Shown here piece after piece: positions 1 to 53,455 of a DNA stretch of 64,000 nt. This DNA is from Aquila chrysaetos chrysaetos. Lineage: Eukaryota; Chordata; Aves; Accipitriformes; Accipitridae. Positions within the stretch are counted from its first letter, which is position 1. Each line of letters begins with the position of its first letter. Position numbers and translations under genes: made by a program. The stretch covers positions 1,550,001 to 1,614,000 of the forward strand of contig NC_044012.1 of the NCBI RefSeq assembly GCF_900496995.4, read 5' to 3'. The notes beneath the pieces were generated by a model. The model was given only the letters and a program-made list of their open reading frames with translations, had not been told where the DNA came from and made no database searches.

Positions 1-49
1 CTCGGCCACAGGGCCCCTCCATCCCCCCCCCCCCCCATCTCCCCCCCAG

Positions 50-618
50 TGCACTACGGCTCCTGGTTTGACCACGTCAAGGGCTGGCTGGCCCAGCGGC
101 ACCTCCTGGACATCTTCTACGTCACCTACGAGGAGCTGCACCAGGTGAGCCCCGGCGTGTGTCCCCGTCCCCGTCCCCGCCGGCTGCCCCGGGGCTGACC
201 GTCCCCTCCGGCGCAGGACCTGCGCGGCACGGCGCAGCGGCTCAGCGCCTTCCTGGGCTGCCCGCTGGGACCGGAGACGCTGGGAGCCCTGGAGCAGCAC
301 TGCAGCTTCGCCACCATGCGGGACAACGCCATGGTCAACTACTCCCTCATTCCCGCCGAGATCATGGACCACAGCCAGGGATGCTTCATGAGGAAAGGTG
401 ATGGGGGGGGGGACGGGGTGCGGGGGGACGCGGCGGGGGGACACGGGGGGGTGCCGGCCCCGGCTGCAGCCTCCCTGTCGCCCCGTCCCCTCCGTCCCGC
501 AGGCGTGGTGGGGGATTGGCGCGACCACTTCTCCCCCCTGCAAAACGCCCTCTTCAACCGCCTCTACCAGGAGGAGATGGGCGACTTGGAGCTGCCCGCG
601 CGCTGGCCCATGGCTTGA
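50..618 (+). CDS. SULT5A1: Cytosolic sulfotransferase, SULT5A1-like, last three coding exons (5' part outside window)
   Basis: Cytosolic sulfotransferases move sulfate from PAPS to hydroxyl or amine groups. Three exons are visible: 50-144, 217-397 and 503-618, ending in TGA at 616-618. The first two are 95 and 181 bp, the classic sizes of the penultimate SULT exons, and all junctions are AG/GT with consistent phase. The protein reads YGSWFDHVKGW, then YVTYEEL, and in the last exon RKGVVGDWRDHF, which matches the family's 3'-phosphate PAPS-binding signature RKGxxGDWK. The N-terminal half, with the 5'-phosphosulfate loop and catalytic His, lies left of the window. The symbol is inferred: SULT5A1 sits beside Cpne7 in mouse as I recall, and this gene is tail-to-tail with CPNE7. 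Family membership is near certain; the subfamily is less so, and a SULT2/SULT1-like gene is the alternative. The substrate is unknown. Confidence 0.85.
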
Positions 619-964
619 GGGTCCGAGGAGCCGGGGGGGGGGGGGGGGCCGGTGGCACTCGGCCCTGCCACTGCACAACGCGACTGGACCCCCCTGCCTC
701 CTCCCCCCCACCTGCCAAGCCCCACTGCGGGGGGGGCACCCTGCATTGGATGCAACTTATACACCCCCGTGCATCACCCCGGGGGTCGGGGCTGCAGTGG
801 GGCTGGGGTCTGGGGGGGGGGACATGCCGGCTGCATGACAACCCCCCCCCCAGGGGACAGGGGACTTTTCCGGTAACACGTTGCAGGCATCCTCGTGGCC
901 TTCCTTCCCCTGGGGTGGGGGCACATGGCCGTGACCCCCCCTTCCGCCCAGCCCGCCCTGCAAA

Positions 965-978
965 AATAAATATTTATT
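965..978 (+). promoter_or_regulatory. Polyadenylation signal of the sulfotransferase gene, perfectly palindromic
   Basis: AATAAATATTTATT is its own reverse complement, so it gives AATAAA on both strands. On the plus strand it lies 347 bp after the SULT stop codon and is the first such signal, so the 3' UTR probably ends near 985-995. Confidence 0.75.
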
Positions 979-1861
979 GCTGTTTACAGCCAGGCAGCGT
1001 GTTCTCACGGGTGTGGGACGGGAAGCGGCGTGCCGACGGCGCCAGCGGCGGGAAATGCTCGGCGTTATCGGGGGCCGCATCGGGTTTGGGACCCATCCCC
1101 GGGGACCTTATCTGTGGTGGGGGGCAATGGCCGGGTGGGCAGCGCAGGAGGCCGTGGCGGGCTGCCAGGCCCCGCGGCGGGGTCACGGCACAGCTGCACG
1201 GTGCCGGTGTTTGCCGGCGGAGCTCGCACCACAGCGCTGGCTCCTTCAGCAGCACCCAGGGCTGCCAGGCCCCCGCCGTCCTCCCAAGGCCCCCCCATCC
1301 CTACCCCAGTGCATCGTCTGCAACCCCCTCCAGATACCCTCTGCCCCCCCCCCCCCCGATGCCCCCTGCACCCCAATGCCCCCTGACCTGACCCGGTGCA
1401 CCCCTCATGATGCTTTGCGGGGGGGGCTGCAGTGCCCTGACCAGCCTCGCTGGATGCCCCCCCATGCCCACGTCCCCTCCTGGGGTGTTTGCACCCAGGG
1501 GCTTGTCCCACCCTGCCCCCCCCCCAGCATCCTGGGGTGCCCCGGGCGGACAGCACCGCGAGCACCCCCAGCCCCCGTCCTGCCACGCTCCGAGGAATTG
1601 CCGCATCAAGCTGCTTGGGAAGCACAGGCACCACCAATAATTAACCCCTGGCTTAATTCACCGGCCTCCGCCAGGACAGTGTGGCACAGTGCCGGGGCAG
1701 GGGGGCCGGCGGGTGCAGCCCGGACGGGTGAGACTGGGAACCCCCAGCCCCGCGGGGTCCCCCCGCACCCACCGGTGGGGCACCCAGCCAGCCCCACAGA
1801 CGGGGGTGCTGGGGCAGACCCCTGCCCGCGCCGAGGGCCGGCTGCCGCCGCAGCCTCGTCA

Positions 1862-1960
1862 GGCGCCGGGTTTCTATGGCGACGTCTATTATCCTGCTTT
1901 ATAGGAGATGAATCAGGAGCTATAAATACGCGGGTTGATCGGGGCGGTGCGGGCAGCGCG
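1862..1960 (+). promoter_or_regulatory. AT-rich island with TATA box, candidate core promoter or enhancer
   Basis: Inside about 2 kb of GC-rich DNA, a short AT-rich stretch holds GACGTC, TTATCC, CTTTATAG and a good TATA box, TATAAATA at 1921-1928. GC-rich sequence with GGGCGG-like motifs follows. A second small AT island with ATTAACCCC and TTAATTC lies at about 1636-1662. The abrupt change in composition and the dense motifs resemble a conserved non-coding element. No downstream gene is recognised on the plus strand before CPNE7, which runs the other way. Function is inferred. Confidence 0.35.
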
Positions 1961-2267
1961 CTCTGCCTGCATGCAGGAGTGCCGGCAGCGCCAGAGGGTC
2001 GTGGCGGTTCAGCGTGGCCATCCCGGTGGACGGGTGAGCGGCTGCCCGGACCGGGACGGGCTGGCACCCAGCGTGATGGCGGCATCCCCGGTCCCGGATC
2101 CCGGCTCGGTGGCACCCGCCTGGCAGGGTCCCGGGTGGCCCCTGCCCCGTGACGGCTGCCCCGGGCCCCAGTTTCAGTCCCTGTGGTGGCTTTGGGTCAC
2201 ACCCCGCTGTGGTGGACATCACCGCCCCAGGAGCATCTGCCGGCACCGGGACGGCAACACGCGGCGG

Positions 2268-2780
2268 GGTGAAGGACACGCGGCACGGTGTCGCACAGCG
2301 CATGGCAGCGGGCAGCCGGCACACAGCGAACAGCACCCGGACTTTGGTGCAGCAAGCAGTGCGCGGCGCTTGGCGCGCTGCACGTGGCAGCGGCGTGGCA
2401 CAGCGCCCGGCGTGCAGTACGTGGCACATGGCACAGCGTGGCACACGGCACAGCATGGCACACGGCACAGCGCATGGCACATGGCACAGCGCATGGCATG
2501 CAGCATACAGCACACAGCACACGGCACGTGGTGCATGGCATACGGTACACAGCACATGGCACGGCCCATAGCATATGGCACACGGTATGTGGCACACGGC
2601 ACATGGTACGTTACATAGCACATGGCACACAGTATGTGGCACACGGCACAGTGTACAGCATGCAGCATACAGCACATGGCACAGCGTGCGGCATGCAGTG
2701 CGTGGCACGCAACCCACAGCACATGGTATAGCACATGGCACACGGTACATGGCACACGGCACGTGGCACGTGGCAGAGGC
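2268..2780. repeat. Degenerate minisatellite built on GGCAC / ATGGC pentamers
   Basis: About 500 bp of imperfect tandem copies of 5-10 bp units such as GGCACACGGC, ATGGCACAGC and GTGGCACA. The core (2393-2778) is almost pure repeat. It keeps several frames open on both strands, giving low-complexity peptides rich in H, T, W and A or in C, H, M and P. These are not genes. The same pentamer recurs inside CPNE7 introns. Confidence 0.85.
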
Positions 2781-2973
2781 AATGTGCCGGGCAGGGGCAG
2801 GAGGCGGGTGCCGGCGCTGCCTCCACTCCCGCTCCCGTGGCCTGGATTTTGGGGCCGCGGCAGCGGCACAGCAGGGCAGTCGGCTGCTCCGGCACAACTT
2901 GAAAGCGGTGGCTGCTCAAAAGTACCGCAGCTTCAAAGCGCCGGCGCTCCCCTGCACGCTGCCAGTCACGAAT

Positions 2974-2996
2974 CCCCTTAAATATAGGGGCAGCTG
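2974..2996 (+). promoter_or_regulatory. TATA-like palindromic island with adjacent E-box
   Basis: CCCCTTAAATATAGGGG at 2974-2990 has CCCCT/AGGGG arms around a TATA-like core and is followed at once by an E-box, CAGCTG (2991-2996). It stands alone in GC-rich sequence. It is not a CArG box, because the A/T core is too long. No transcript is identified. Confidence 0.3.
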
Positions 2997-3227
2997 GAGC
3001 GGCCGGCGGCAGTGCCCGTGCGGGCAGCCGGGGCTGGGGGACACGTTCGGCTCTCGCTTGCTGCCGGCCAGGGCTGGGCAGCGTGGTGGAGCGGTGAGGG
3101 GCACGAGGGGGGCCGGGCAGCACCCCGAGAGCTGCCTGTCCCTCTGCCCGCGCCCCGCGGAGCAGCCGGCAGGGAGGTTTGGTGTTGGCGCCCAGACAGC
3201 ACGCGGCACGGGCACGGGGCTGGTTGC

Positions 3228-3233
3228 TTTATT
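3228..3233 (-). promoter_or_regulatory. CPNE7: CPNE7 polyadenylation signal
   Basis: TTTATT on the plus strand is AATAAA on the minus strand, about 360 bp past the probable CPNE7 stop. A 17-base G run (3234-3250) and a short TG repeat lie immediately 5' of it in the transcript sense. The cleavage site is expected near 3205-3215. Confidence 0.6.
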
Positions 3234-3589
3234 GGGGGGGGGGGGGGGGGTGTGTGTGTCCCCCGCACACCGGGGAGGGGTTCGTCATGCAGCCTCCAAA
3301 CGACGTCACAGCGACAGAAAAGCGGGGACCGAGGGGACAGCAGGGACGGAGCGGGAACGGGCCACGGGGCACGGACCACTGGGACCGGGCAATGCCCGCT
3401 GGGGACCCCCAGTCCCCTGGGCAGCGCAGGGAGGGGTGCCCTGCACTGGGGCACCGGGACTGTCCCCGTATCGCGCTGCTGGCTCCCGGTGTACCCCCCC
3501 GCCCGGCAAGGAGGGGTCTGCGGCAGGGTTGGGACCCGGCGGGGACCCCGTCCGTCCCCACGCCACACTGCGGGGAGCCGGGGGGGCTC

Positions 3590-9509
<5,920 letters not shown>

Positions 9510-11157
9510 TCAGGGAGCCGGGCAGGCGCCCGTCATGCCCGGGGCACGTCGCCCCGCAGTGCCAGGCGTGGGGCTGGAGCCCAGGTCCGTGGCGTCGGGC
9601 AGGTCCCCGGTGGCAGTGGGTGTTGGTGGGGACCGGGGTGGGATGATCTGGTGGGTGGAGGGGACCTCAGGGACCCCCTCCGAGATGGGGTGGCCGGTTC
9701 CAGTCCCAATGGCTCTGCAGGGCCCTGCAAGGCGTCAAAGCACAGCGGGGTGAGCCGGAGCTGGGACACCCCCTCGCGACGCTGCCCGCGTACCCCCCGA
9801 GCGCCAGCCAGCCCCACGGGTGCTGCTGTGCCCCCGTTCACCCACCAGCCCCCTGGGCCGACCAGGGGTCCCGTGGGGCTGTGTCCACCTCTGCCCCCGA
9901 CCCTGCCCAGGGGCAGGATGCGTCCCACGGGGAAGGGGCACCCGAGTGGGGCCGGGATGCTGCGCAGGAGCGGGGGCTGCGCAGGCAGCCCTGGGCCCCC
10001 CACCCCGGGGTGCCCTTCCTAGTGCTGGGGAGCAGAAAATCCCCTCCTGCCCCTGCAGGCAGCACCCCCCCCCATCCGGGCAGGGCTCGCCGGCAAGGGC
10101 AGCGGGGACGCCAGGTCCTTGTCCGTGCCGCCGGGTGATGGTGGCAGTGCCGGCCATATCCCGCTGCCCCAGGCAGGACTGGTGGCACCCCAGGGTTGAC
10201 CCCCCCATGCTGGGGACGGGGGCCACCCTCCCCCCGGAGGCTGGTGACACTCAGCCAGGTGATGCTGCAGCGACGGGTCATCGAGGGGGTCTGCCAGCCC
10301 CAGCCTGGGGCTTGTCCCCCCCAGCCAAACCCCCGGGGGCTGCCTGGCTCGGGCTGAGCAGCACTCCTGCCCGCACCCCAGCGTGCCCAGCCCGGCCAAA
10401 GTTTCTCGGCAAAGTCACGCGTGACCCGAGTCCTCCCCGGCACACGGCTCCGGTGCCCCAGCTCCGGCGGGCATCGTCGTCCTCTTCCCCGGGATCGTGG
10501 GCACCCCTTGGCATCCCCCAGCGGAGGGGGCACCGGCTCCCACCCTGCCCAGTCAACCCCCTCACCTGGGTGCCGGTGGCCTGGGGTCCGCACACGGCCG
10601 GGCCGAGGGCTTGGGTCGGTGTGCCAGCCGGAGCCGGTGTGCCAGCCGGAGCCGCCGCCGCTGCCACCTCCACACAACTGACTCAAGCTGCAGTTCGGGA
10701 ACGGAGCCCTAAGAGGGAGACGACAAGCTCCGTTAACTGCCTCGCTGCCGGTACCCGAGCGGAGCCCGTCCGCGGGCACCGGGGCTGAGCGGGGTTCCCG
10801 GGGTCCCCGGCACCGCTGGCAGTGCCGGGGCAGTTGCTCCTGCTCCCGGTGAGCCGCCTGTGGCACAGCCCTCGCTCCCAGCACCCCACGGCCCCTCGCC
10901 CCTCCCCAGCCGCTCCCCGTGGGGTGCCCTAGGCCTGCCCCGGTCGCGGTCGTGGTCCCCCCCCCCCCACGTTCTCAGCTAACACCCCGCCGCAAGGACG
11001 GGGTGCCCCAAAACTGCCGGCTGTCCTCCCCACATGCCGGAGCACCCGGACCCACGCTCCACGCATGCAGAACCCCGGGCGACCCGTCCGCCGGGCCGGG
11101 GGGCTGCCCTGGCACCCCCCACCCACGCACGTCACCCCAGCACTGCGGTGCTGTCAG

Positions 11158-11225
11158 CTCAGCTTTATGAAAGATGATGTAATTAGCCCATATTTGGAGG
11201 GATTAAAATGCAGATAGGGCTAATG
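11158..11225. promoter_or_regulatory. Candidate enhancer with a perfect CArG (SRF) box
   Basis: This AT-rich island contains TGATGTAATTAG (homeodomain and ATF-like cores), a perfect CArG box CCATATTTGG at 11188-11197, GATTAAAATG, and GGCTAATGAG. The 68-bp block is bounded by GC-rich DNA on both sides. SRF is known to bind CC(A/T)6GG; that this copy is bound is inference. It lies about 1.8 kb upstream of the CPNE7 start codon. Confidence 0.45.
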
Positions 11226-11534
11226 AGCAGGAGGGCACTGCAGGGCCCTGGGCTTTGGGAGCTAATCCCCAGCCTGCGTGGCAGAAATAGGCCACCCTCC
11301 TTCCCCGCTCCTCCTGCAGCCCCACGGCACAGCCCCGTGGGGCAGGAGGCAGCCGACCGACGGTGGGGACGCAGGATCCGACCGCAGGCTCGGGCAGCGG
11401 GGCTGGGAAGGATGAGCCGGCGGTCTGCCACGGCACGGGCAGCCCCACGCCGGGCAGCTCTTGCCCCCAGCGTTTGAGCAACCTCGGGTTCATCTGGCTG
11501 TGCCGGGGCTCCCGCCGGCCCCTGTGCCGGAGCG

Positions 11535-11622
11535 CTCGATTGTATCTGATCCCCAAGTTTCTGTCGACCTGCTAACGAAAACAAACGATTCAATTATCCC
11601 GGCAGGGGCGATTCGCAGCATG
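11535..11622. promoter_or_regulatory. Candidate conserved element with forkhead-like and homeodomain-like sites
   Basis: A second AT-rich island upstream of CPNE7, holding ATTGTATCTGATCCC, AAAACAAACG (forkhead-type core) and TTCAATTATCC (homeodomain-type core), in otherwise GC-rich sequence. It may act with the CArG island 350 bp away. This is from motif reading alone. Confidence 0.3.
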
Positions 11623-12513
11623 GCCAGGCTGCAGAACGGCCCCAGAACTGCTTAGCCAGCGAAGGGACCACGTGAGTGCTCCCCAGAGCGGGACGGACCC
11701 CACCAACGCTGCCCCGTGACCCATCGCGCCTGACCCCACATCAGCCCCCTGCCCTGGGGCAGGCAGAGCCCAGGACCCCCCCAACACAGCCACCAGGATG
11801 GGCCAGAGCCCCCAGACCCTTCTCCACAGAGGAGCCGGGCTCCTCTCCGATGCCACTAAGGTATTTCCTTAAAGAAATCACCTCGCTCCCCCCACACCCC
11901 TCCAAAATCAGGGAAGATCCCCCCACACACAGACAGTGCAGGGCACAGCCCCAGTGAGCACCATGGACCCCCCCAGGAGAGGCTCACTGGGCAAACTGCC
12001 CACAGGTGACACCCACAACACCCCACCTTCTACAGCAGAGCCAACTGCTCTGCCCGACACAGCACCACAGGCAGATATGTGGAAATCATTAAATCTGCAA
12101 TACTGGCAGAGCAGACAGGTAAGTGGGAAGCAGACAAAGCTTGTCAGGGAGGGGGTATCCCAAAAAACCCTTGACTGGCAGCTTCAGCCGCCCCACAGAC
12201 AGTGAGACAGGTCAGGCTCTAGCACAGGAGGGAGCCCAGGCTGCCTCCCTGAAGGGAGCTGCGCAAGGCCGACGTGTTTGCTTCACTCGCTTTCAGGAAA
12301 GTTTGGAGCCTCTAACCACAGCAAACGAGGTTTCCCATGTCCGAACAGCAACTCCCCCAGACCGCATCCCTCCACGCACAGCGGCCCACGATCTGCACCG
12401 GCACACGTGCTGTACACACACAGCAGCCGAGCGGGCGTGCGCAGGCAACAGGGCAGCTCAGTTCTGTACATTTGCCCTAAAAAGACAGAACACTCCTATT
12501 TCTATATTTTTTT

Positions 12514-12519
12514 TTTATT
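12514..12519 (-). promoter_or_regulatory. RPL13: RPL13 polyadenylation signal
   Basis: Minus-strand AATAAA only 22 bp past the RPL13 stop, so the 3' UTR is about 45 nt. A very short 3' UTR is usual for ribosomal protein genes. Confidence 0.85.
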
Positions 12520-12540
12520 GACAGTTCTAGGGAGAACAGT

Positions 12541-17368
<4,828 letters not shown>

Positions 17369-17692
17369 CTAAAGGCGGCTGCCGGCCCCGCCCGGGTAGC
17401 GGGGCCGCGGGGCATCCCCCGGCGACCGGGCCAGAGGCCCTTCCCCGGTCCCCGTGCCACCCAGGACAGGCCCAGAACGCTCCCGAGCCCGCCGGGCCAG
17501 GCCCATGTCCATGCCCAGGCCGGGAGCCTGTCAGCGCTCCCCTCCGGGCCCGGGCCCAAGCCCTCCGCGCAACCCGCAGCCCCGCGCAGGCCTCCGAGCG
17601 GCCCCCAGGCACAGCCCGGTCCGAAACAAAGCCCCCGGAGGCCGGATGGCGGCGGATGGAGCCCCCCCGGCCGCGGCATCGCCCCGACTCAC

Positions 17693-17861
17693 CTCCCGCC
17701 ACTGCAAATGGCCGACCGGAAAAGGAAGCGGAGGCCCCCGAGAGCGCCGGAAGTGCGGCAGCGGCGGCCAATGGGGAGCGCCGCGGGAACGGCCCAATGG
17801 GAACGACAGCGGCGGAAGAGCCTGGCGGCAGCTTCACCGCGCCCCTAGTAAAGATGGCGGC
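17693..17861 (-). promoter_or_regulatory. RPL13: RPL13 promoter and non-coding exon 1 with 5' TOP start
   Basis: Minus-strand exon 1 ends at a GAG/GTGAGT donor (17693). The probable start is in the pyrimidine run CTTCCTTTTCC (17728-17718), a 5' TOP motif typical of ribosomal protein mRNAs that are translated under mTOR/LARP1 control. Upstream lie an ETS site CCGGAAGTG (17747-17755) and two CCAAT boxes (17768-17772, 17794-17798). A plus-strand YY1 motif AAGATGGCGGC sits at 17851-17861. There is no TATA box. Confidence 0.8.
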
Positions 17862-19215
17862 AGTTTAAAGGGGCCGCGCACACCGAGGCGAAGGGAGCCC
17901 CGGGGCCCACATGCCCGGTGCGATGGGAACGGACATGGGGCAGGGGGTTACACCGTCCCCAAGGGCTCCCGCAGGACCGCGGGGGACCCTGTTCCCCTCC
18001 ACACCGCACAAGCAGGGAGACCCTGCTCCGCCATGGGGCCCCCCGCAGGGCTCTGCCACCTTCCCCAGTTTGGGGCGAGCAGCAGCATCTCCTGCGTGGC
18101 AGGAGGGGGGTCAGGGGACCACCACCCGCCTTGGCAGAGCCCAGACCTCCAGTGGATCTTGCCGGCTAGACAGCACGGCCACGCTGGTGGCCACCCAGGC
18201 CCCCGCACTGTCCCACCAGTGTAGCACCCCTACGGCCATCCCCCTCGGCTCCGCAGAACCGAATCCTCCCGGGAAAGGGTTGATTCAGGCAGTTTAGAAT
18301 GCAGCCACGACTTTAAAAAACAAAAAAAAGATATCAAAGAATATCTGCTGCTGGAAAAGTGAATTAAAAGAATTGACCTTGTGAAGAAACAAACAGGTTT
18401 GGAAAAAAAAAAAAAAAATCCAGGCAGTAGCATCCCAAATGTAGAAAACCACTTCTGCCCCTGAAACCAAGGGAAATCGTCCCCACCTTGGGGATGACAA
18501 CCAGCCCTCGAGGGAGGGCTCGAGGCTCCATGTATGCAGGTGTATCGGTGCTGGGACAGGGGAGAGGATGCCTTGCAGAACCATCCTCCCCCCATCATCA
18601 GGAGAAAGCAGAGGCTCTCGGCTCCAGCCTGACTCGGTGAGCAGCAGCCTGGGGACTATGACTGAGGCCTGGGAGGTGATGGGCTTGGGCTGGGGTCCTT
18701 CAAGTCACAGGCAATCCTCACGGAATAACTCAAGTCACTAATCTTTCCTAAAGGATTAATCCAACCAGAGCACACCAGGCACCAACAATCATTTTAATGC
18801 TTTCCCTGATGAATGGCAGACAACCATGTCATCACAGCTTGCTCTGCAAGAGCCACGAGGATGGAGCCAGGGGAACTGCCAGCTTTTTACCGAGGCTTCC
18901 CAACAGACACACCTGCTTTTGCTCAAGTTCCTGAGAGCTCCTCTCCAGCCCTGAACCAGCAGTGCCGCCAAACAATCTTCCAACATGTAACTCGGAGCCA
19001 CTCTCTGCAACGCTAGTTTCTAACATCCCACGGCGGGGTTATGTTGGTTTCTGCATGCAGGTTTTCCTCAATCTCTGCTTGCGAGACACTTGCTATAAAA
19101 ACTGAATATAAGTTATTGGACAGGGAGAAGAAAGCCCTTTTCCTGTACAACTTGATAGCTACAATAAGCTTTATATGTGCCAAAACACATATCTGCATCT
19201 TGACATATTCTACAG
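17862..19215. other. Intergenic, RPL13 promoter to SPG7 3' end
   Basis: Short gap between two co-oriented genes. It is GC-rich to about 18,280, then AT-richer, with an A-rich patch at 18,305-18,420. A possible distal SPG7 poly(A) signal (minus ATTAAA, 18793-18798) lies here. No gene is seen. Confidence 0.6.
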
Positions 19216-19238
19216 ACACAGCAGCACATTATGAACAG

Positions 19239-19244
19239 TTTATT
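19239..19244 (-). promoter_or_regulatory. SPG7: SPG7 polyadenylation signal
   Basis: Minus AATAAA, 517 bp past the SPG7 stop, giving a 3' UTR of about 540 nt. A weaker ATTAAA at 18793-18798 could give a longer form. Confidence 0.6.
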
Positions 19245-19760
19245 CTAGTGAAGTCTGTTTTTCCGTTTCTATTTTATGTTCAGCAGCAGAGATGACCAAA
19301 GGTTACAGGAGAGTCGCACAAGAACTGGAGCACCTCAGCGGGCTCAGAGTCTTGCAGAGGTTTCACTACACTGACCATTCTGGCACGGAAGGGGACAGCC
19401 CTGCACTCCTGCCATGTCAAACAGCACAGCGAGAGGTGTCTGACAAGGACTCCACAGGATCTTTCACCCTTAAGAACATGTACACTGCTCCCGTGTACAA
19501 GAAATCTTTCCAGCGGATTAGACTTACCCAGCTCCTCATCACTACTACCCTGCTGAGAATCAATTTCAAAATGCTAAGGAGTTCTCCCTCCTGCAGGAAA
19601 AAACTCGTTAAAAGAGCCAACGTAGCCATCCCTTAATTTTCAGGTAACAGCAGCACAGAGATTTCCTGCTCGGTATCTTTGATTCTGGAGCTGAAAAAGG
19701 AAAGGGTCTGTGTCCAAAAGAAGCCTCTGGAGTCCTCCCGTTCCACATCAGGAGTGGGCT

Positions 19761-52794
<33,034 letters not shown>

Positions 52795-53010
52795 GACCCG
52801 CCGGCCGTCCCGCTCCGAAGGGCGGTGGCGGCAGCTAACGAGCTGCGAGGGACCGCCGAGGAGAGAACCGCGCCAGCGGGCCGCTACGCTCGCCGCCGCG
52901 CCGGGAGCCGGAGGCCTCAGCGGGGACGGAAGTGCTCGGTGAAGAGCGAGCGGCCATCTTGGAAAGGGGCCGACAGCGCCGGGGCTGCCATGCCTCAAGA
53001 TGGCGGCCGC
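52795..53010 (-). promoter_or_regulatory. SPG7: SPG7 CpG-island promoter with ETS and opposed YY1 motifs
   Basis: CpG-dense DNA upstream of the SPG7 ATG. It holds an ETS site CGGAAGTG (52927-52934), a minus-strand YY1 motif (AAGATGGC, plus-strand 52953-52960) and a plus-strand YY1 motif AAGATGGCGGC (52997-53007). YY1 motifs of this kind usually lie just downstream of a start and point along transcription, so SPG7 probably starts near 52,965 and a divergent start may lie nearby. No TATA box. Confidence 0.7.
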
Positions 53011-53039
53011 AACCGTCGGCGGCGGGGCGGGGCGGGGCC

Positions 53040-53455
53040 GAGGGCGGCCGTTGGCCCCGCCCCTGGCTGCAGCCGCGCGGGGGCTGCCGGGCCGGCCCGC
53101 GCCGTTACCGCGGCAACGGGGAATCCCGCTGCTCGGCGCCCGCCGGCCCCTTTCCTGAGGCGAGGCCCGGCCCGGCCCGGCCCCGCCGCCGGCCTCGGCC
53201 AAGCCCCGGCCCAGCCAGGGGCCCCGCAGCCCGGCCTCCGGCAGGCTCAGGGCCCGCCCAGCCAAGATCCCCGCGGCCCGGCCTCCGGCACGCACGTCCC
53301 TCGGCTCTGCCTTGGCCAGGGCCCAGCCCAGCCCAGCCCGGCCGGGATCCTGCGGCCTGGCCTTGGCCAGGCCCCCCCACAGCCCAGCCCGGCCGGCCCC
53401 CCAAGGCAGGCAGCCCTCTGCAGACCAGCCCCAGGCGAAGGTCTGCTTGGCCAAG
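53040..53455. repeat. GC-rich degenerate repeat of GGCCNGG / CCAGCC units beside the SPG7 promoter
   Basis: About 400 bp dominated by variants of CCCGGCC, GGCCAGG and CCCAGCCCGGCC, with related 50-60 bp blocks (CGGCCCGGCCTCCGGCA occurs twice in near-identical form). It keeps three frames open, but I see no domain or splice pattern. Confidence 0.6.

Larger units (their letters stand above)
986..3209. other. Intergenic, between the tail-to-tail SULT5A1-like gene and CPNE7
   Basis: GC-rich sequence with many C and G runs. Long open frames exist in several phases, but they come from lack of AT-rich stops: none has splice logic or a recognisable domain. It holds two TATA-like islands and a degenerate minisatellite, listed separately. 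Confidence 0.7.

Noticed and set aside
977-2152. 391-codon plus-strand open frame
   Set aside because: GC-rich shadow with Pro/Ala/Gly-rich composition, no domain, and no conserved start or splice pattern.
1920-2897. Cys/His-rich minus-strand open frame resembling a zinc-finger or keratin-associated protein
   Set aside because: It is the translation of the pentamer minisatellite; the Cys and His spacing just follows the repeat.
2974-2990. CArG box
   Set aside because: The A/T core is nine bases long, not six, so it does not fit CC(A/T)6GG.
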